This document shows positions 26,232 through 34,758 of a DNA stretch of 64,000 nt, piece after piece; position 1 is the stretch's first letter, and every line of letters begins with the position of its first letter. Both the position numbers and the translations under genes were made by a program. Below the pieces are notes generated by a model. It searched no databases and was not told where the DNA came from. It saw only the letters and a list, made by a program, of their open reading frames with translations. The DNA is taken from positions 381,321-445,320 of the forward strand of contig NZ_AUBU01000001.1 in NCBI RefSeq assembly GCF_000429405.1, read 5' to 3'. The DNA comes from Algoriphagus marincola DSM 16067 (lineage in GTDB: Bacteria; Bacteroidota; Bacteroidia; Cytophagales; Cyclobacteriaceae).

Positions 26232-26239
26232 TACCTTTG
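26232..26239 (+). promoter_or_regulatory. -7 promoter box TACCTTTG of queD
   Basis: TACCTTTGCA matches TAnnTTTG and is identical to the box upstream of queE. It lies 18 bp before the queD ATG at 26258, so transcription should start a few bases before it. This decides against a start at 26237. Confidence 0.65.
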
Positions 26240-26257
26240 CAGCGAATTTTATTTCAG

Positions 26258-26677
26258 ATGATTTACGTTTGTAGAAAAGAGCATTTCAACGCCGCACATA
26301 AACTTTGGAATCCAAAGTGGTCCGAAGAGAAAAATTTCGAGGTTTTTGGTCCCTGTGCCAATGTGAATTGGCATGGACATAACTTTGAGTTGATTGTGAC
26401 GGTAAAAGGAATCCCTGATCCAGAAACCGGTTTTGTGGTGGACTTGAAGGACTTGAGTAGTTTGATCAAAAAGCTGGTTATCGATAAAGTTGATCATAAA
26501 AACCTAAATATGGACGTGGATTTCATGCAAGGAAAAATGGCTTCATGCGAAATCCTTGTCATGGAGTTTTGGAAGATATTAGAACCTGCAATCAAAGAAA
26601 TCACTCCCAAGGGAGGTTTGCATAAATTGACACTTTACGAGACTCCGAGGAACTTTGTGGAGTATCGAGGGGAATAA
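26258..26677 (+). CDS. queD: 6-carboxytetrahydropterin synthase
   Basis: 139 residues from ATG 26258; a seven-codon upstream extension overlaps the promoter box and was rejected. Zinc-binding His residues are in FNAAHKLW and NWHGHNFEL, and the catalytic Cys in VFGPCANVNWHG fits the QueD (not PTPS-III) type. KDLSSLIKKLVIDKVDHKNLN is the conserved dimer helix. It makes the substrate of QueE for queuosine synthesis. Single-gene unit between two terminators/repeats; 6 bp after its stop the inverted repeat of the GxxExxY element begins. Confidence 0.95.
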   Translation: MIYVCRKEHFNAAHKLWNPKWSEEKNFEVFGPCANVNWHGHNFELIVTVKGIPDPETGFVVDLKDLSSLIKKLVIDKVDHKNLNMDVDFMQGKMASCEILVMEFWKILEPAIKEITPKGGLHKLTLYETPRNFVEYRGE

Positions 26678-26683
26678 GGTTTA

Positions 26684-27172
26684 ATTTTTCACCACAGAGA
26701 GCGCAGAGATTTTTTTGGAGGTTAGCTTTCATTTTTTTTTGATAGGAAGTATCTTAATTTATGGGTGATTTTGATATTACAGAGAAAATAATTGGAGAAG
26801 CTATCTATGTCCATCGGAATTTAGGCCCCGGGCTTCTAGAAAGCACTTATCAAAATTGTTTGTACCACCGGTTAAAATCAATTGGTTTAAAAGTTGAAAA
26901 GGAAAAGCCTCTGCCAGTCTTTTTTGATGGGGTTTTTTTGGAATGTGGTTATAGACTTGATTTGGTTGTTGATGACTCAGTTGTCTTGGAACTAAAGAGC
27001 ATCAAAAAACTCAAGGATATTCATAAAGCGCAAATGATAACTTATCTTAAATTAAGTGAATATAGAATTGGATTATTGATCAATTTCAATGTTTTGAGGC
27101 TGGTAGACGGTTTAATTCGCTTAAAAAATTGAACTTTCCTCTGTGTCCTTTGTGTCCTCTGTGGTGAAAAAT
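26684..27172. mobile_element. GxxExxY cassette bounded by 16-bp inverted repeats
   Basis: ATTTTTCACCACAGAG (26684-26699) and CTCTGTGGTGAAAAAT (27157-27172) are a perfect 16-bp inverted repeat. The left copy continues with GCGCAGAG-like words and the right copy is preceded by CCTCTGTGTCCTTTGTGTC, a chain of CTCTGTG words. The pair flanks one gene of 123 codons. GxxExxY genes are known to occur in many copies beside such CACAGAG repeats in several phyla (recalled family knowledge). The right copy overlaps the 5' end of lpxB. Confidence 0.6.
26761..27132 (+). CDS. GxxExxY protein (PD-(D/E)xK nuclease-like)
   Basis: 123 residues. The defining GxxExxY is GPGLLESTY (about 22-30), and the D...ELK motif typical of PD-(D/E)xK enzymes is LDLVVDDSVVLELKSIKKL. 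The function of the family is unknown; a DNA-associated nuclease or a repair-like activity has been suggested from the fold. The gene lies inside a 16-bp inverted-repeat cassette, between queD and lpxB, as a single gene with no operon partner. Base composition is AT-rich with more A/T third positions than queD, in keeping with an inserted element. Confidence 0.88.
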   Translation: MGDFDITEKIIGEAIYVHRNLGPGLLESTYQNCLYHRLKSIGLKVEKEKPLPVFFDGVFLECGYRLDLVVDDSVVLELKSIKKLKDIHKAQMITYLKLSEYRIGLLINFNVLRLVDGLIRLKN

Positions 27173-28276
27173 AAAAAACTCTACATCATCTCTGGTGAGC
27201 GCTCAGGCGACTTACATGCCTCGAATCTGGTCCGAGCCATGCACAAGCTCGATTCAACTATTCAGTTTAGAGGAATGGGAGGGACTTATTCCCAAGAGGC
27301 TGGAGTGGATTTAGCTGTAAACTATTCAGAAGTAGCCTTAATGGGCTTTTTGGAAGTAGTATTAGGCTTTCGGAAAGTGCTCAAATACCTGAAGATAGTG
27401 AAGGATGATTTGAATGCTTTTCAACCTGATGCCTTAATCTTGATAGACTACGGAGGCTTTAATATGAGAATTGCAGCCTTTGCTAAGGAAAAAGGTATTC
27501 CTGTTCATTATTATATCCCTCCCAAAGTATGGGCTTGGAACCAAAAGCGGGCCTTGAAATTGAAAGCTATCACCGATCAGATTTACAGCATTCTGCCTTT
27601 TGAACCTGGCTTTTTTAAGCGTTTCGAAATGGATGTGGAATACGTAGGGAATCCCCTTTTTGATGAAATAAAGAAGTTTACTCCGCATGAGTTCTTTTTT
27701 CAAAAAAATGAATTGAGCTATGCACCGATTATTGCGCTTCTTCCAGGAAGTAGGAAACAGGAAATAAATGCCATGCTTCAAGAAATGGTAAATCTGGTTA
27801 GCAAATTTCCAAATGCTCAATGGGTGGTGGCAGGTGTTGATAGCTTGGACTCTAAGTTATACGAACCTGCTAGAAAGGCCGGAATCAAGGTGATTTTCAA
27901 CCAAACCTATGATTTGCTATCCCATGCGACCGCAGCAGTAGTAACCTCTGGTACTGCTACACTGGAAACAGCGCTATTCCGCGTTCCTCAAGTGGTCGTC
28001 TATCGTACTTCTCCTTTATCCTATGCGATCGGCAAGAAATTGATTCGTGTTCCCTTTATTTCTTTGGTCAATTTGATTGCCGAACGAGAGGTAGCGAAAG
28101 AATTGATTCAGGGCGAATTTTCGGCTGAAAATATCCAAGCCGAGCTTCAGAGGATTCTTTCTAACCCTGTTTATAAAGGGCAGATGCTACAGGGATACGA
28201 TGAGATTTTTGAGAGACTTGGGGATCAATCAGCATCGGAGACCGTAGCAAGGCATATTTTGAACTCTCTCAACTGA
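27164..28276 (+). CDS. lpxB: Lipid-A-disaccharide synthase
   Basis: About 370 residues. No ATG precedes the conserved core, which begins KNKKLYIISGERSGDLHASN. GTG codons at 27143, 27152, 27161 and 27164 are in frame, all inside the CTCTGTG repeat of the upstream element; I use 27164 because it leaves the usual short M-K lead. Core motifs YIISGERSGDLHASNL, GMGG, and the GT-B C-terminal VVTSGTATLETALF fit LpxB, the inner-membrane-associated enzyme that joins two lipid A precursors. The gene reads to the end without damage, so it is probably functional. Exact start is uncertain (27143 gives 377 residues). Confidence 0.88.
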   Translation: MKNKKLYIISGERSGDLHASNLVRAMHKLDSTIQFRGMGGTYSQEAGVDLAVNYSEVALMGFLEVVLGFRKVLKYLKIVKDDLNAFQPDALILIDYGGFNMRIAAFAKEKGIPVHYYIPPKVWAWNQKRALKLKAITDQIYSILPFEPGFFKRFEMDVEYVGNPLFDEIKKFTPHEFFFQKNELSYAPIIALLPGSRKQEINAMLQEMVNLVSKFPNAQWVVAGVDSLDSKLYEPARKAGIKVIFNQTYDLLSHATAAVVTSGTATLETALFRVPQVVVYRTSPLSYAIGKKLIRVPFISLVNLIAEREVAKELIQGEFSAENIQAELQRILSNPVYKGQMLQGYDEIFERLGDQSASETVARHILNSLN

Positions 28277-28421
28277 AGCTCGAGCTACATTTTTATTCTG
28301 TTTTTTTGGTTAAGATCAAAGATATGAGGTGAAACGCTTTCTATCTTGAATTTTCCGCATCTTGATTAAGTATCCTCCAAGGTACTAGCAATTTATATTT
28401 GAATAGGAATTTTGGGTAATC

Positions 28422-29201
28422 TTATTTTTCCTGAGGGGTATTGATCAAGAAAGGAGCTTTTCCATCGGTAATGATGATTTTTGTGTTTGGAGAATTGGCC
28501 AGTTCTCGAAAAGCTTCAATACTTCTGAGTTCGATGATTTCACGCACCAAGCCCTCGGCAAGAATGATTTGAGCCGCCCGGGTACCCTCTGCTTCAATCC
28601 TTCTTCTCTCGGCTTCTTTTCGTTCTCGTTCTAGAATAAACTCCATCTGCTGAGCCTCTTGCTCAGCCTGTAACTTACGCTCTATGGCACGACTTAATTC
28701 CTCCGGTAGTTGAATGCTTTTCATCAAAACTCTTTCTACAATAAACCCTCTATCTCTCAATGATTCATGCATTCTTTCTTGTATCTGATTTTCTATCTCT
28801 GTGCGCATTCCGGAATGCATATCCTTTGCCATATACTGGGAAGTGATATCTGCTGCTGCTGAGCGAAACACATTCATAATTAAAACACGCTCATAGTTCT
28901 GGCCTACGTCTTCGAGAATAAAGGGAACCTTGTTTTTTTCAATGCTATAAAGAATAGATATCTCCGATTCTATAGTCAAGCCCTCTTTGCTGGGAAGGCT
29001 TAAATCCATTTCTTGGTTTACCGTACGAATTGGTACTTTGATAATTCGTGTTGTAAATGGATTAAATCCAGTCATTCCCGCTTCCAGAATATCGGGGTTT
29101 AGTCTACCAAACTTACTTTTTACACCTACTTCACCTTGCCTTATCACAGCACATGAGGTTGATAGAATGGCAATGAGTATAATTTGCGATATTTTTTTCA
29201 T
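28422..29201 (-). CDS. SPFH/prohibitin-domain lipoprotein
   Basis: 259 residues with a lipoprotein signal (LIAILSTSCAVIRQGEVG, Cys 17), then an SPFH/band-7 domain (about 20-200; LNPDILEAGMTGFNPFTTRIIKVP, RTVNQEMDLSLPSKEGL) and a charged coiled-coil tail (ERKEAERRRIEAEGTRAAQIILAEGL). SPFH proteins form membrane rings that scaffold or restrain proteases. A lipid-anchored version faces the periplasm, probably from the inner membrane. It is divergent from a serine hydrolase gene with about 184 bp between coding starts. No partner such as an NfeD-like protein is adjacent. Confidence 0.85.
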   Translation of the reverse strand: MKKISQIILIAILSTSCAVIRQGEVGVKSKFGRLNPDILEAGMTGFNPFTTRIIKVPIRTVNQEMDLSLPSKEGLTIESEISILYSIEKNKVPFILEDVGQNYERVLIMNVFRSAAADITSQYMAKDMHSGMRTEIENQIQERMHESLRDRGFIVERVLMKSIQLPEELSRAIERKLQAEQEAQQMEFILERERKEAERRRIEAEGTRAAQIILAEGLVREIIELRSIEAFRELANSPNTKIIITDGKAPFLINTPQEK

Positions 29202-29385
29202 AAGGAAAATAAATTAGGTCTAGAATTACTTAGGATTAATACGTAGAGTTAATTACTGAATGTTTCTGATTTCTGAACTTTTTGAATTTATTCGATATAG
29301 AGAGAAGGAATTATCCGCACCAAGCAGTATTTCTTTGATTTTTAAATTGATGTTTTTTAAAGAAATTGTAGAAAAACAAAATTGT

Positions 29386-30630
29386 ATGAAAAAAATCTTA
29401 ATTCTTTTCTTGTTTGTTGGGTTCAGTTCAACGGCCATTTCACAGTCAAATACTGGAATCAGTGGCGAACGGCTGATAAAACTGGATGCCATGCTGGATG
29501 ATGCGATTGCTAATCAGAAAGTTCCTGGGTTGGTAGCTATGGTTTTAAAGGATGGGGAGCTTGTCTATCATGAGGCAAAAGGATACGCAGACGTGGCTTC
29601 CAAAACTATGATGGAAAAGGACCATATTTTCCGTATAGCCTCTCAAACCAAAGCGATTACCGCCACAGCAGTGATGATTTTATGGGAAGAAGGTAAGTTT
29701 AGGCTAGATGATCCTGTTTCCAACTATATCCCTGAATTCAAGAGTTCACAGGTTTTGACTGGCTTTAGATATAGCGATACTACTTTCTCTACAAGACCTG
29801 CGGACAAGGAGATCACGATCAGACATCTACTCACCCACACTTCAGGTTTGGGTTATGGAGTGATTGACGGAGATGAAAGGATGAAAATGATCTATCATAA
29901 AGCAGGGGTAACTGACCTGTTTACTACTGAAAATATTAGTATCGAAGAGAGTGTCAAGCGCCTAGCCAAACTTCCACTACATCATGATCCTGGGACTAAA
30001 TATACCTATAGCGAAGGCTTGGATGTGCTTGGCTATTTTGTGGAGATTATCAGCGGTCAGCCTTTTGATGTTTTTCTTAAAGAGCGGATTTTTGATCCTT
30101 TGGGAATGGATGATACCCGGTTTTATCTGAATGATGCTCAGGGAGAGCGTTTAGTTACCGTTCATACTTATCAAGATGGAAAATGGCAGCCTTATCCGAT
30201 TACCTTTTACGATCCTGATTACCCTAGGAAAGGAGCAAAACGATTTTTCTCAGGCGGAGCGGGTCTATCGAGCACCACGGCTGATTATGCAAAGTTTCTT
30301 CAGATGTATTTAAATCAGGGGGAATTGAATGGTAATCGGATTCTGAGTTCAAAGACCATCGAAACTATCATGAAAAATCAAGTGGGGGACTTGTGGTCGG
30401 GGGATAAATACTATGGACTAGCCTTTGGAGTGGTCACTGAGGCTGGAGTTGCTCGAGGGGGATTGGGGAGTAAAGGAACCTTTGATTGGGGTGGTTACTT
30501 TAACACCCAATATTTTGCTGACCCAGAGGAGCAAATAATCGGTCTCATTTTCAAGCAAACAAGTGGTGCAGGTAATGGAGATGATACGAATTGGAAGTTT
30601 AGACAGATGGTTTTCACTTTGATTGAATAA
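29386..30630 (+). CDS. Secreted serine hydrolase of the beta-lactamase/EstB family
   Basis: 414 residues from the ATG at 29386, which gives a signal peptide (MKKILILFLFVGFSSTAISQ); a longer frame back to 29260 encodes unlike sequence in AT-rich leader and was rejected. The nucleophile motif SxxK is SQTK (S86-K89), YxN is represented by YSE in KYTYSEGLDVL, and a C-terminal GGxF-type motif follows (about GRGGLGSKGT). It belongs to class C beta-lactamase-related serine hydrolases (DD-peptidase, esterase or amidase). The substrate cannot be told from sequence. Confidence 0.9.
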   Translation: MKKILILFLFVGFSSTAISQSNTGISGERLIKLDAMLDDAIANQKVPGLVAMVLKDGELVYHEAKGYADVASKTMMEKDHIFRIASQTKAITATAVMILWEEGKFRLDDPVSNYIPEFKSSQVLTGFRYSDTTFSTRPADKEITIRHLLTHTSGLGYGVIDGDERMKMIYHKAGVTDLFTTENISIEESVKRLAKLPLHHDPGTKYTYSEGLDVLGYFVEIISGQPFDVFLKERIFDPLGMDDTRFYLNDAQGERLVTVHTYQDGKWQPYPITFYDPDYPRKGAKRFFSGGAGLSSTTADYAKFLQMYLNQGELNGNRILSSKTIETIMKNQVGDLWSGDKYYGLAFGVVTEAGVARGGLGSKGTFDWGGYFNTQYFADPEEQIIGLIFKQTSGAGNGDDTNWKFRQMVFTLIE

Positions 30631-30639
30631 GTGGGCTTT

Positions 30640-32040
30640 TTATTGAGCCGGTTTTAGGTTGTCACCATCCCTTACATGTAGTCTTCCAAATACAAAGGCC
30701 GAAACCATTGTCATTCCTCCAATTACCAAAAAGGTATATCGGAATGAATTGTGGATTTCGTTCTGAATCAGGCTTGTATCTCCTTCGAAAAGCTTTAAAA
30801 TCACTAAGCCAAAAGCTACTCCAAATCCAATCGCCAATTGTTGGTTGACAGAAAGGAGAGAATTACCACTACTCGTATGATATGGGCGCAAATCCGCAAT
30901 GGCAATTGAATTCATTGCAGTAAATTGGATAGAATTGAAAAACCCCAATACTGCGATAATGGGTATATGCCAATACAGAGAATGCTTCCCATCAGGAATA
31001 GCTAAGCTGCATATCAATGCTCCAATAATCAGCGTATTGATCATCAGGGTTTGCCGATAGCCAAGTCTATTGAGAATTCCCATCACGACAGACTTTCCCA
31101 ACATGGCAGTGACAGCCATAGGAGCCACCATCCAGCCTGATATGACTGCAGATTTCCCATATCCAATTTGGATCATCAAAGGAAGTAAAAGTGGGATTGA
31201 GCTGATTCCTAACCTAGTAATTAGATTTCCTACGATTCCAACGCGAAAAGTCCTTACCTGAAATAAGTCCAGTGGAAAAATGGGTTCTATCCGTTTCCGT
31301 GCATGTCTGTAGTAGAAATAAAGTAGTAGGAATCCCAATACTAACCCCAAAAGAAGCGGAGTGGTCAGTACTGCATTTCCCATCAGTTCGAGAGACACAG
31401 ATAAGGTAAAAGTGGCTCCTGCAAAAATCAAGAATCCCTTCAAGTCAAAACCTGAATTTTCGGAATGATAATCCGGTAAATAAATCAAACTGAGAATTAA
31501 TCCTATAAAGGCAATGGGGAGATTGATCAGAAAAATCCATTGCCAAGAAAAATAATCAACCATATATCCACCTACCAAAGGACCTAAAATGGGACCAATT
31601 AAAGCAGGTACAATGGCAAAATTCATGGCTCTCACTACCTCATTTCGTGGGAAGGTTTTTATCAATGTCAGTCTCCCCACGGGAGTCATCATGCTGCCTC
31701 CCACACCTTGGATGACTCTTGAAATGACTAATTGGTTGAGGTTTTGTGAAAGGGAGCAAAAAAGTGATCCCAAAGCAAAAACAGCCAATGCGCCGATAAA
31801 TACCTTTTTGGTCCCAAATCGATCTGCCATAAAACCACTAATCGGCATCAGCAAAGCCACAGTCAACACGTAGCTGATAATGGCACTTTGCATATTCAGT
31901 GGAGACTCATGGAGATCCTCAGCGATGGCTGGCAATGAGGTATTCAAAATGGTAGAATCCAGCATTAGCATGAAAATAGCTGTAGCTAGGATAATGGGGA
32001 GGATTCTTTTTTCTTGTGAACTGGAAGAATTAGAATTCAT
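30640..32040 (-). CDS. MFS multidrug/efflux transporter (DHA2 type, 14 TM)
   Basis: 466 residues from ATG 32040 (MNSNSSSSQEKRILPIILA); the frame extends to 32097 but the extra residues are not family-like. The first helix carries the DHA2 signature MLDSTILNTSLPAIAEDL, and loop 2-3 has GFMADRFGTKKVF. Repeated hydrophobic segments predict about 14 helices, as in EmrB/QacA and HsrA. It should expel small hydrophobic compounds by proton antiport through the inner membrane. No regulator or membrane-fusion partner is adjacent. Convergent with the serine hydrolase gene (9 bp gap). Confidence 0.9.
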   Translation of the reverse strand: MNSNSSSSQEKRILPIILATAIFMLMLDSTILNTSLPAIAEDLHESPLNMQSAIISYVLTVALLMPISGFMADRFGTKKVFIGALAVFALGSLFCSLSQNLNQLVISRVIQGVGGSMMTPVGRLTLIKTFPRNEVVRAMNFAIVPALIGPILGPLVGGYMVDYFSWQWIFLINLPIAFIGLILSLIYLPDYHSENSGFDLKGFLIFAGATFTLSVSLELMGNAVLTTPLLLGLVLGFLLLYFYYRHARKRIEPIFPLDLFQVRTFRVGIVGNLITRLGISSIPLLLPLMIQIGYGKSAVISGWMVAPMAVTAMLGKSVVMGILNRLGYRQTLMINTLIIGALICSLAIPDGKHSLYWHIPIIAVLGFFNSIQFTAMNSIAIADLRPYHTSSGNSLLSVNQQLAIGFGVAFGLVILKLFEGDTSLIQNEIHNSFRYTFLVIGGMTMVSAFVFGRLHVRDGDNLKPAQ

Positions 32041-32130
32041 GCGAATTACTAGATAAAAATTTTGATGTTCGTTCGAATAGAGAAGCAAATATTTCAAGAT
32101 TCAGTTCATTCAAACCTAGCCTTGGATCCA

Positions 32131-33117
32131 TTATTCCCCTGATATTTTGCGATGGAGGATTTCGCCTAATTCTAAAGCACAACCCCATGCTACAGTAAAT
32201 CCAGCACCTCCATGACCATAATTGTGAAAAATCCGAGGGAATTCTTCATCAAACTCAAAACGCACTGCTTTTCTTTTCGGTCTTAGTCCGACTAGTGTTT
32301 CGATTACTTGGGGACTTGATTGGATGCCAAAATTTTTCAATCGTCCCAAAATTAATTGAGTGTCATTTGGATCTTCCTCTTCGTTCCAGTCGTCTTCATA
32401 ATCAGTTCCTCCAATGATGGAGTCCTGACTTCTATTGATGATGTATGTTAAAGCTCCTTTTCGGATAGGGTCAGCAAAGGAAGGAATATTCATTTTCTCG
32501 GCACGTAAAATTTGTCCGCGCATAGGATGCAGATCTAGGTCTCCACAGAGTTCCCTGGCTCCAAGGCCAGTGCAATTGATCACCCATTCATCCAGTGAAG
32601 CTAGGTCGTTGAGGGTTTTGAATTTTTTCATTTCAAATTCACCTCCATTTTCTAAAAACTTTCTGAATAAATACGGAAGGTAGCGGGGAGGTTCGGCTAA
32701 AGGAACATTAGCGATCAGACCTTTTTCCATGCCAGTTGGAAGCTCCGAGAAACTGGCTTCCCGTACAGTTCCGGGCGGTAAATGCTTTACCCATTCTTCC
32801 TCGCTCAGATCTTTATAAGAGTTCAAAAATGGAATCATCGAAACCCCTTCAGCGTAGGCTGATTCTTCTTGATAGCGCGCATAGCTCACAGCTGCCCATC
32901 GATCAGTTTTCTTTTTTGGTTCGATGGTGTATGGAAACCAAACAGCCCCCACTTTATGGGAAAGTGTGTGTCCAAATTTCTCCTTGGCGTAAAGCTTTAC
33001 TCGAAATCCAGTCTCCTGCAATGCAATGGCCGAAGTCAATCCGATAATTCCGGATCCTATAACCGTTGCTGATTTTATTTCGGAAGGTTTTGAGGATGTA
33101 GATGTGGGACTTTTCAA
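32131..33117 (-). CDS. FAD-dependent oxidoreductase, D-amino-acid oxidase (DAO) fold
   Basis: 328 residues. The N-terminal Rossmann motif is [20 protein letters not shown] (FAD-binding GxGxxG). The C-terminal part [36 protein letters not shown] is the DAAO/DASPO type tail. It resembles D-amino-acid or D-aspartate oxidases, which turn D-amino acids into keto acids, ammonia and hydrogen peroxide. Its start overlaps the stop of a DUF2200 gene by 4 bp (ATGA), so the pair is coupled. Substrate not resolvable. Confidence 0.88.
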   Translation of the reverse strand: MKSPTSTSSKPSEIKSATVIGSGIIGLTSAIALQETGFRVKLYAKEKFGHTLSHKVGAVWFPYTIEPKKKTDRWAAVSYARYQEESAYAEGVSMIPFLNSYKDLSEEEWVKHLPPGTVREASFSELPTGMEKGLIANVPLAEPPRYLPYLFRKFLENGGEFEMKKFKTLNDLASLDEWVINCTGLGARELCGDLDLHPMRGQILRAEKMNIPSFADPIRKGALTYIINRSQDSIIGGTDYEDDWNEEEDPNDTQLILGRLKNFGIQSSPQVIETLVGLRPKRKAVRFEFDEEFPRIFHNYGHGGAGFTVAWGCALELGEILHRKISGE

Positions 33118-33467
33118 CTGCTTCTTAGAATCTTTTCCATTTTTTTCCCTTTGGCTAATTCATCTACCAATTTGTCCAGATATCTGACTTTTTGGGTCAA
33201 AGGGTTTTCTATTTCTTCGACTCTGTATCCACAAATTACCCCTTTGATTTGATTGGTATTAGGATGGAGCTGCGCTTCTTCGAAAAACTCGGAAAAAGAG
33301 ACCTTTTGCTCAATTAATTCCTGAATTTTTGAAGAAGAAAAGCCAGTTAACCAGGATATTACTTGATCCAATTCATCTTGTGTGCGTCCCTTCTTTTCAA
33401 CCTTATTTACATAGTGAGGATAGACCGAACCAAAAGTCATTTTAGCTATTCTTTCGTCGGAATTCAT
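33114..33467 (-). CDS. DUF2200 family protein
   Basis: 117 residues with the family pattern [46 protein letters not shown] and [42 protein letters not shown]2200 is a small cytosolic family of unknown function. It is translated just before the DAAO-like gene and after a 6-bp gap from the TPR lipoprotein gene, so the three probably form one transcript. No signal peptide. Confidence 0.85.
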   Translation of the reverse strand: MNSDERIAKMTFGSVYPHYVNKVEKKGRTQDELDQVISWLTGFSSSKIQELIEQKVSFSEFFEEAQLHPNTNQIKGVICGYRVEEIENPLTQKVRYLDKLVDELAKGKKMEKILRSS

Positions 33468-33473
33468 TGGTTT

Positions 33474-34418
33474 TTAGTTTTGGTTAAACATACGGATCCA
33501 ATCCTGTTCAGCTGCAATGTAGCCAAAGGAAGCGAAGGAATTCGTCTCCAAGAGACCTTCCATCATGTTTTTGGCCCGTGAAGTGTCTCCATTGTAGAGA
33601 TACCAATTTGCCACTCCATACCGAACAGCATCATTGGATGGATTGCCGCCAGGTCCTTGCTGTATAAGTGAATCTACTGGTACCCAACCTTTGTATAGAT
33701 TGCAAAGGTCAGCATAGCTTTGATTTTCTATCACAGTAGAATCTGCGTGGATCGGTGCCAAAAGTGAATCAGCTTTAGCAGGATCTCCCAATCGCTGCTG
33801 AATCATGTAAAGCCAATGGGTACTGGAAACAATATTGTCATAATGGGAACCACTTTCCCTGCATTTCACATAAGCATCATAGGCCTTTTCATAATCTCCA
33901 ACCAGGTAATAAGCCAATCCTAAATGATAATAAATATTTCCGTGAAGTGAACTCACAGGAATGTTCAAAGCATTAGGCATTCCATCTGGCTCGATTTCAT
34001 TTGGAGTTCCCTGGATCAACTCGGCAGCCTTTTCAAGATCGGAAATTGCCTGATCAAACTCTCGGAAGGAAATGTAGCGATGCCCTCGATGTCTGTAAAG
34101 TCTGGGTTCTTGGGGGAATTTTTCTATTCCTTCGGAATAAATATCGATAGCCTTCCCATATTGACCTAAATAGGCGGTGCGTCTTCCATACCAGATAAGA
34201 GCCTCTACATCGTCTGGATTAGCCTCAAAATTGGCCTTTGCTTCTTCATATTGGCTTAGTAGCTTTTCGGAGGGCTCGGATAGCTGATAAGTTTTTCCCA
34301 GTTGGGTGGTGAAAGATGATTCAAATGAATCCTCTGATTTCTTAATCGACTCGTTTTGTTTTTGACTGCAAGAGACTAGGAAGTTGAGAAGAAAAATTAA
34401 ATAGAAGGCGTTTCGCAT
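33474..34418 (-). CDS. TPR lipoprotein
   Basis: 314 residues from ATG 34418 (MRNAFYLIFLLNFLVSCSQ, lipidated Cys 17); a frame from 34439 adds seven residues that would spoil the signal. At least four TPR-like repeats are visible, for example AYLGQYGKAIDIYSEGIEKFP, REFDQAISDLEKAAEL and LAYYLVGDYEKAYDAYVKC. It should be a periplasmic protein-interaction scaffold. It leads the DUF2200 / DAAO-like unit (6-bp gap). The substrate or partner is unknown. Confidence 0.82.
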   Translation of the reverse strand: MRNAFYLIFLLNFLVSCSQKQNESIKKSEDSFESSFTTQLGKTYQLSEPSEKLLSQYEEAKANFEANPDDVEALIWYGRRTAYLGQYGKAIDIYSEGIEKFPQEPRLYRHRGHRYISFREFDQAISDLEKAAELIQGTPNEIEPDGMPNALNIPVSSLHGNIYYHLGLAYYLVGDYEKAYDAYVKCRESGSHYDNIVSSTHWLYMIQQRLGDPAKADSLLAPIHADSTVIENQSYADLCNLYKGWVPVDSLIQQGPGGNPSNDAVRYGVANWYLYNGDTSRAKNMMEGLLETNSFASFGYIAAEQDWIRMFNQN

Positions 34419-34758
34419 CGGGTTAGAATGTTTTTGCAAGATTTAATCTACAATAAAAAATCAAAAATCGGGTTTTTCTAATGGAGGTTTTGGTCTTCTA
34501 CTGAATCCAGGTATAAAGAATATGGATATCCGCTTTGTTGCCGGTATTGACAAAAAGTCGGCTTATTGTCTGCTGAAAGGATCAGGATTCGGAAGCTTCG
34601 CCTGCCAGCCGTGGCTGGGTCTTCGGTCTTCCAACCAGTCAAGCAAAGAAAATAAGGTAACTGGTATGATTGCGGATATTCAGAAAAATAAAACACCCAA
34701 AACTTGATAAGTATCAAGTTTTGGGTGTTTGAACAAAATCGCTTTTTCTAATCAAAAG
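34419..34758. other. Intergenic region with candidate repeat and terminator
   Basis: Between the TPR gene start and the molybdo-hydroxylase stop there are 340 bp. The part at about 34550-34640 is GC-richer than its neighbours and has CCAGCC/GGCTGG symmetry (34605-34618, centre GT), so it may be a dispersed intergenic repeat. The long hairpin at 34691-34730 ends the molybdo-hydroxylase operon. Two open frames (plus 34522-34707, minus 34478-34717) run through these elements and are not credible genes. Confidence 0.5.
34691..34730 (-). terminator. Strong terminator of the molybdo-hydroxylase operon: 19-bp perfect stem
   Basis: AAACACCCAAAACTTGATA (34691-34709) pairs perfectly with TATCAAGTTTTGGGTGTTT (34712-34730) around a two-base loop. 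Read on the minus strand it is followed by a T-rich tract. It lies 28 bp beyond the stop codon at 34759. Confidence 0.88.

Noticed and set aside
34478..34717. 79-codon minus-strand open frame (and a 61-codon plus frame)
   Set aside because: They cross the terminator stem and the candidate repeat and resemble no known protein.
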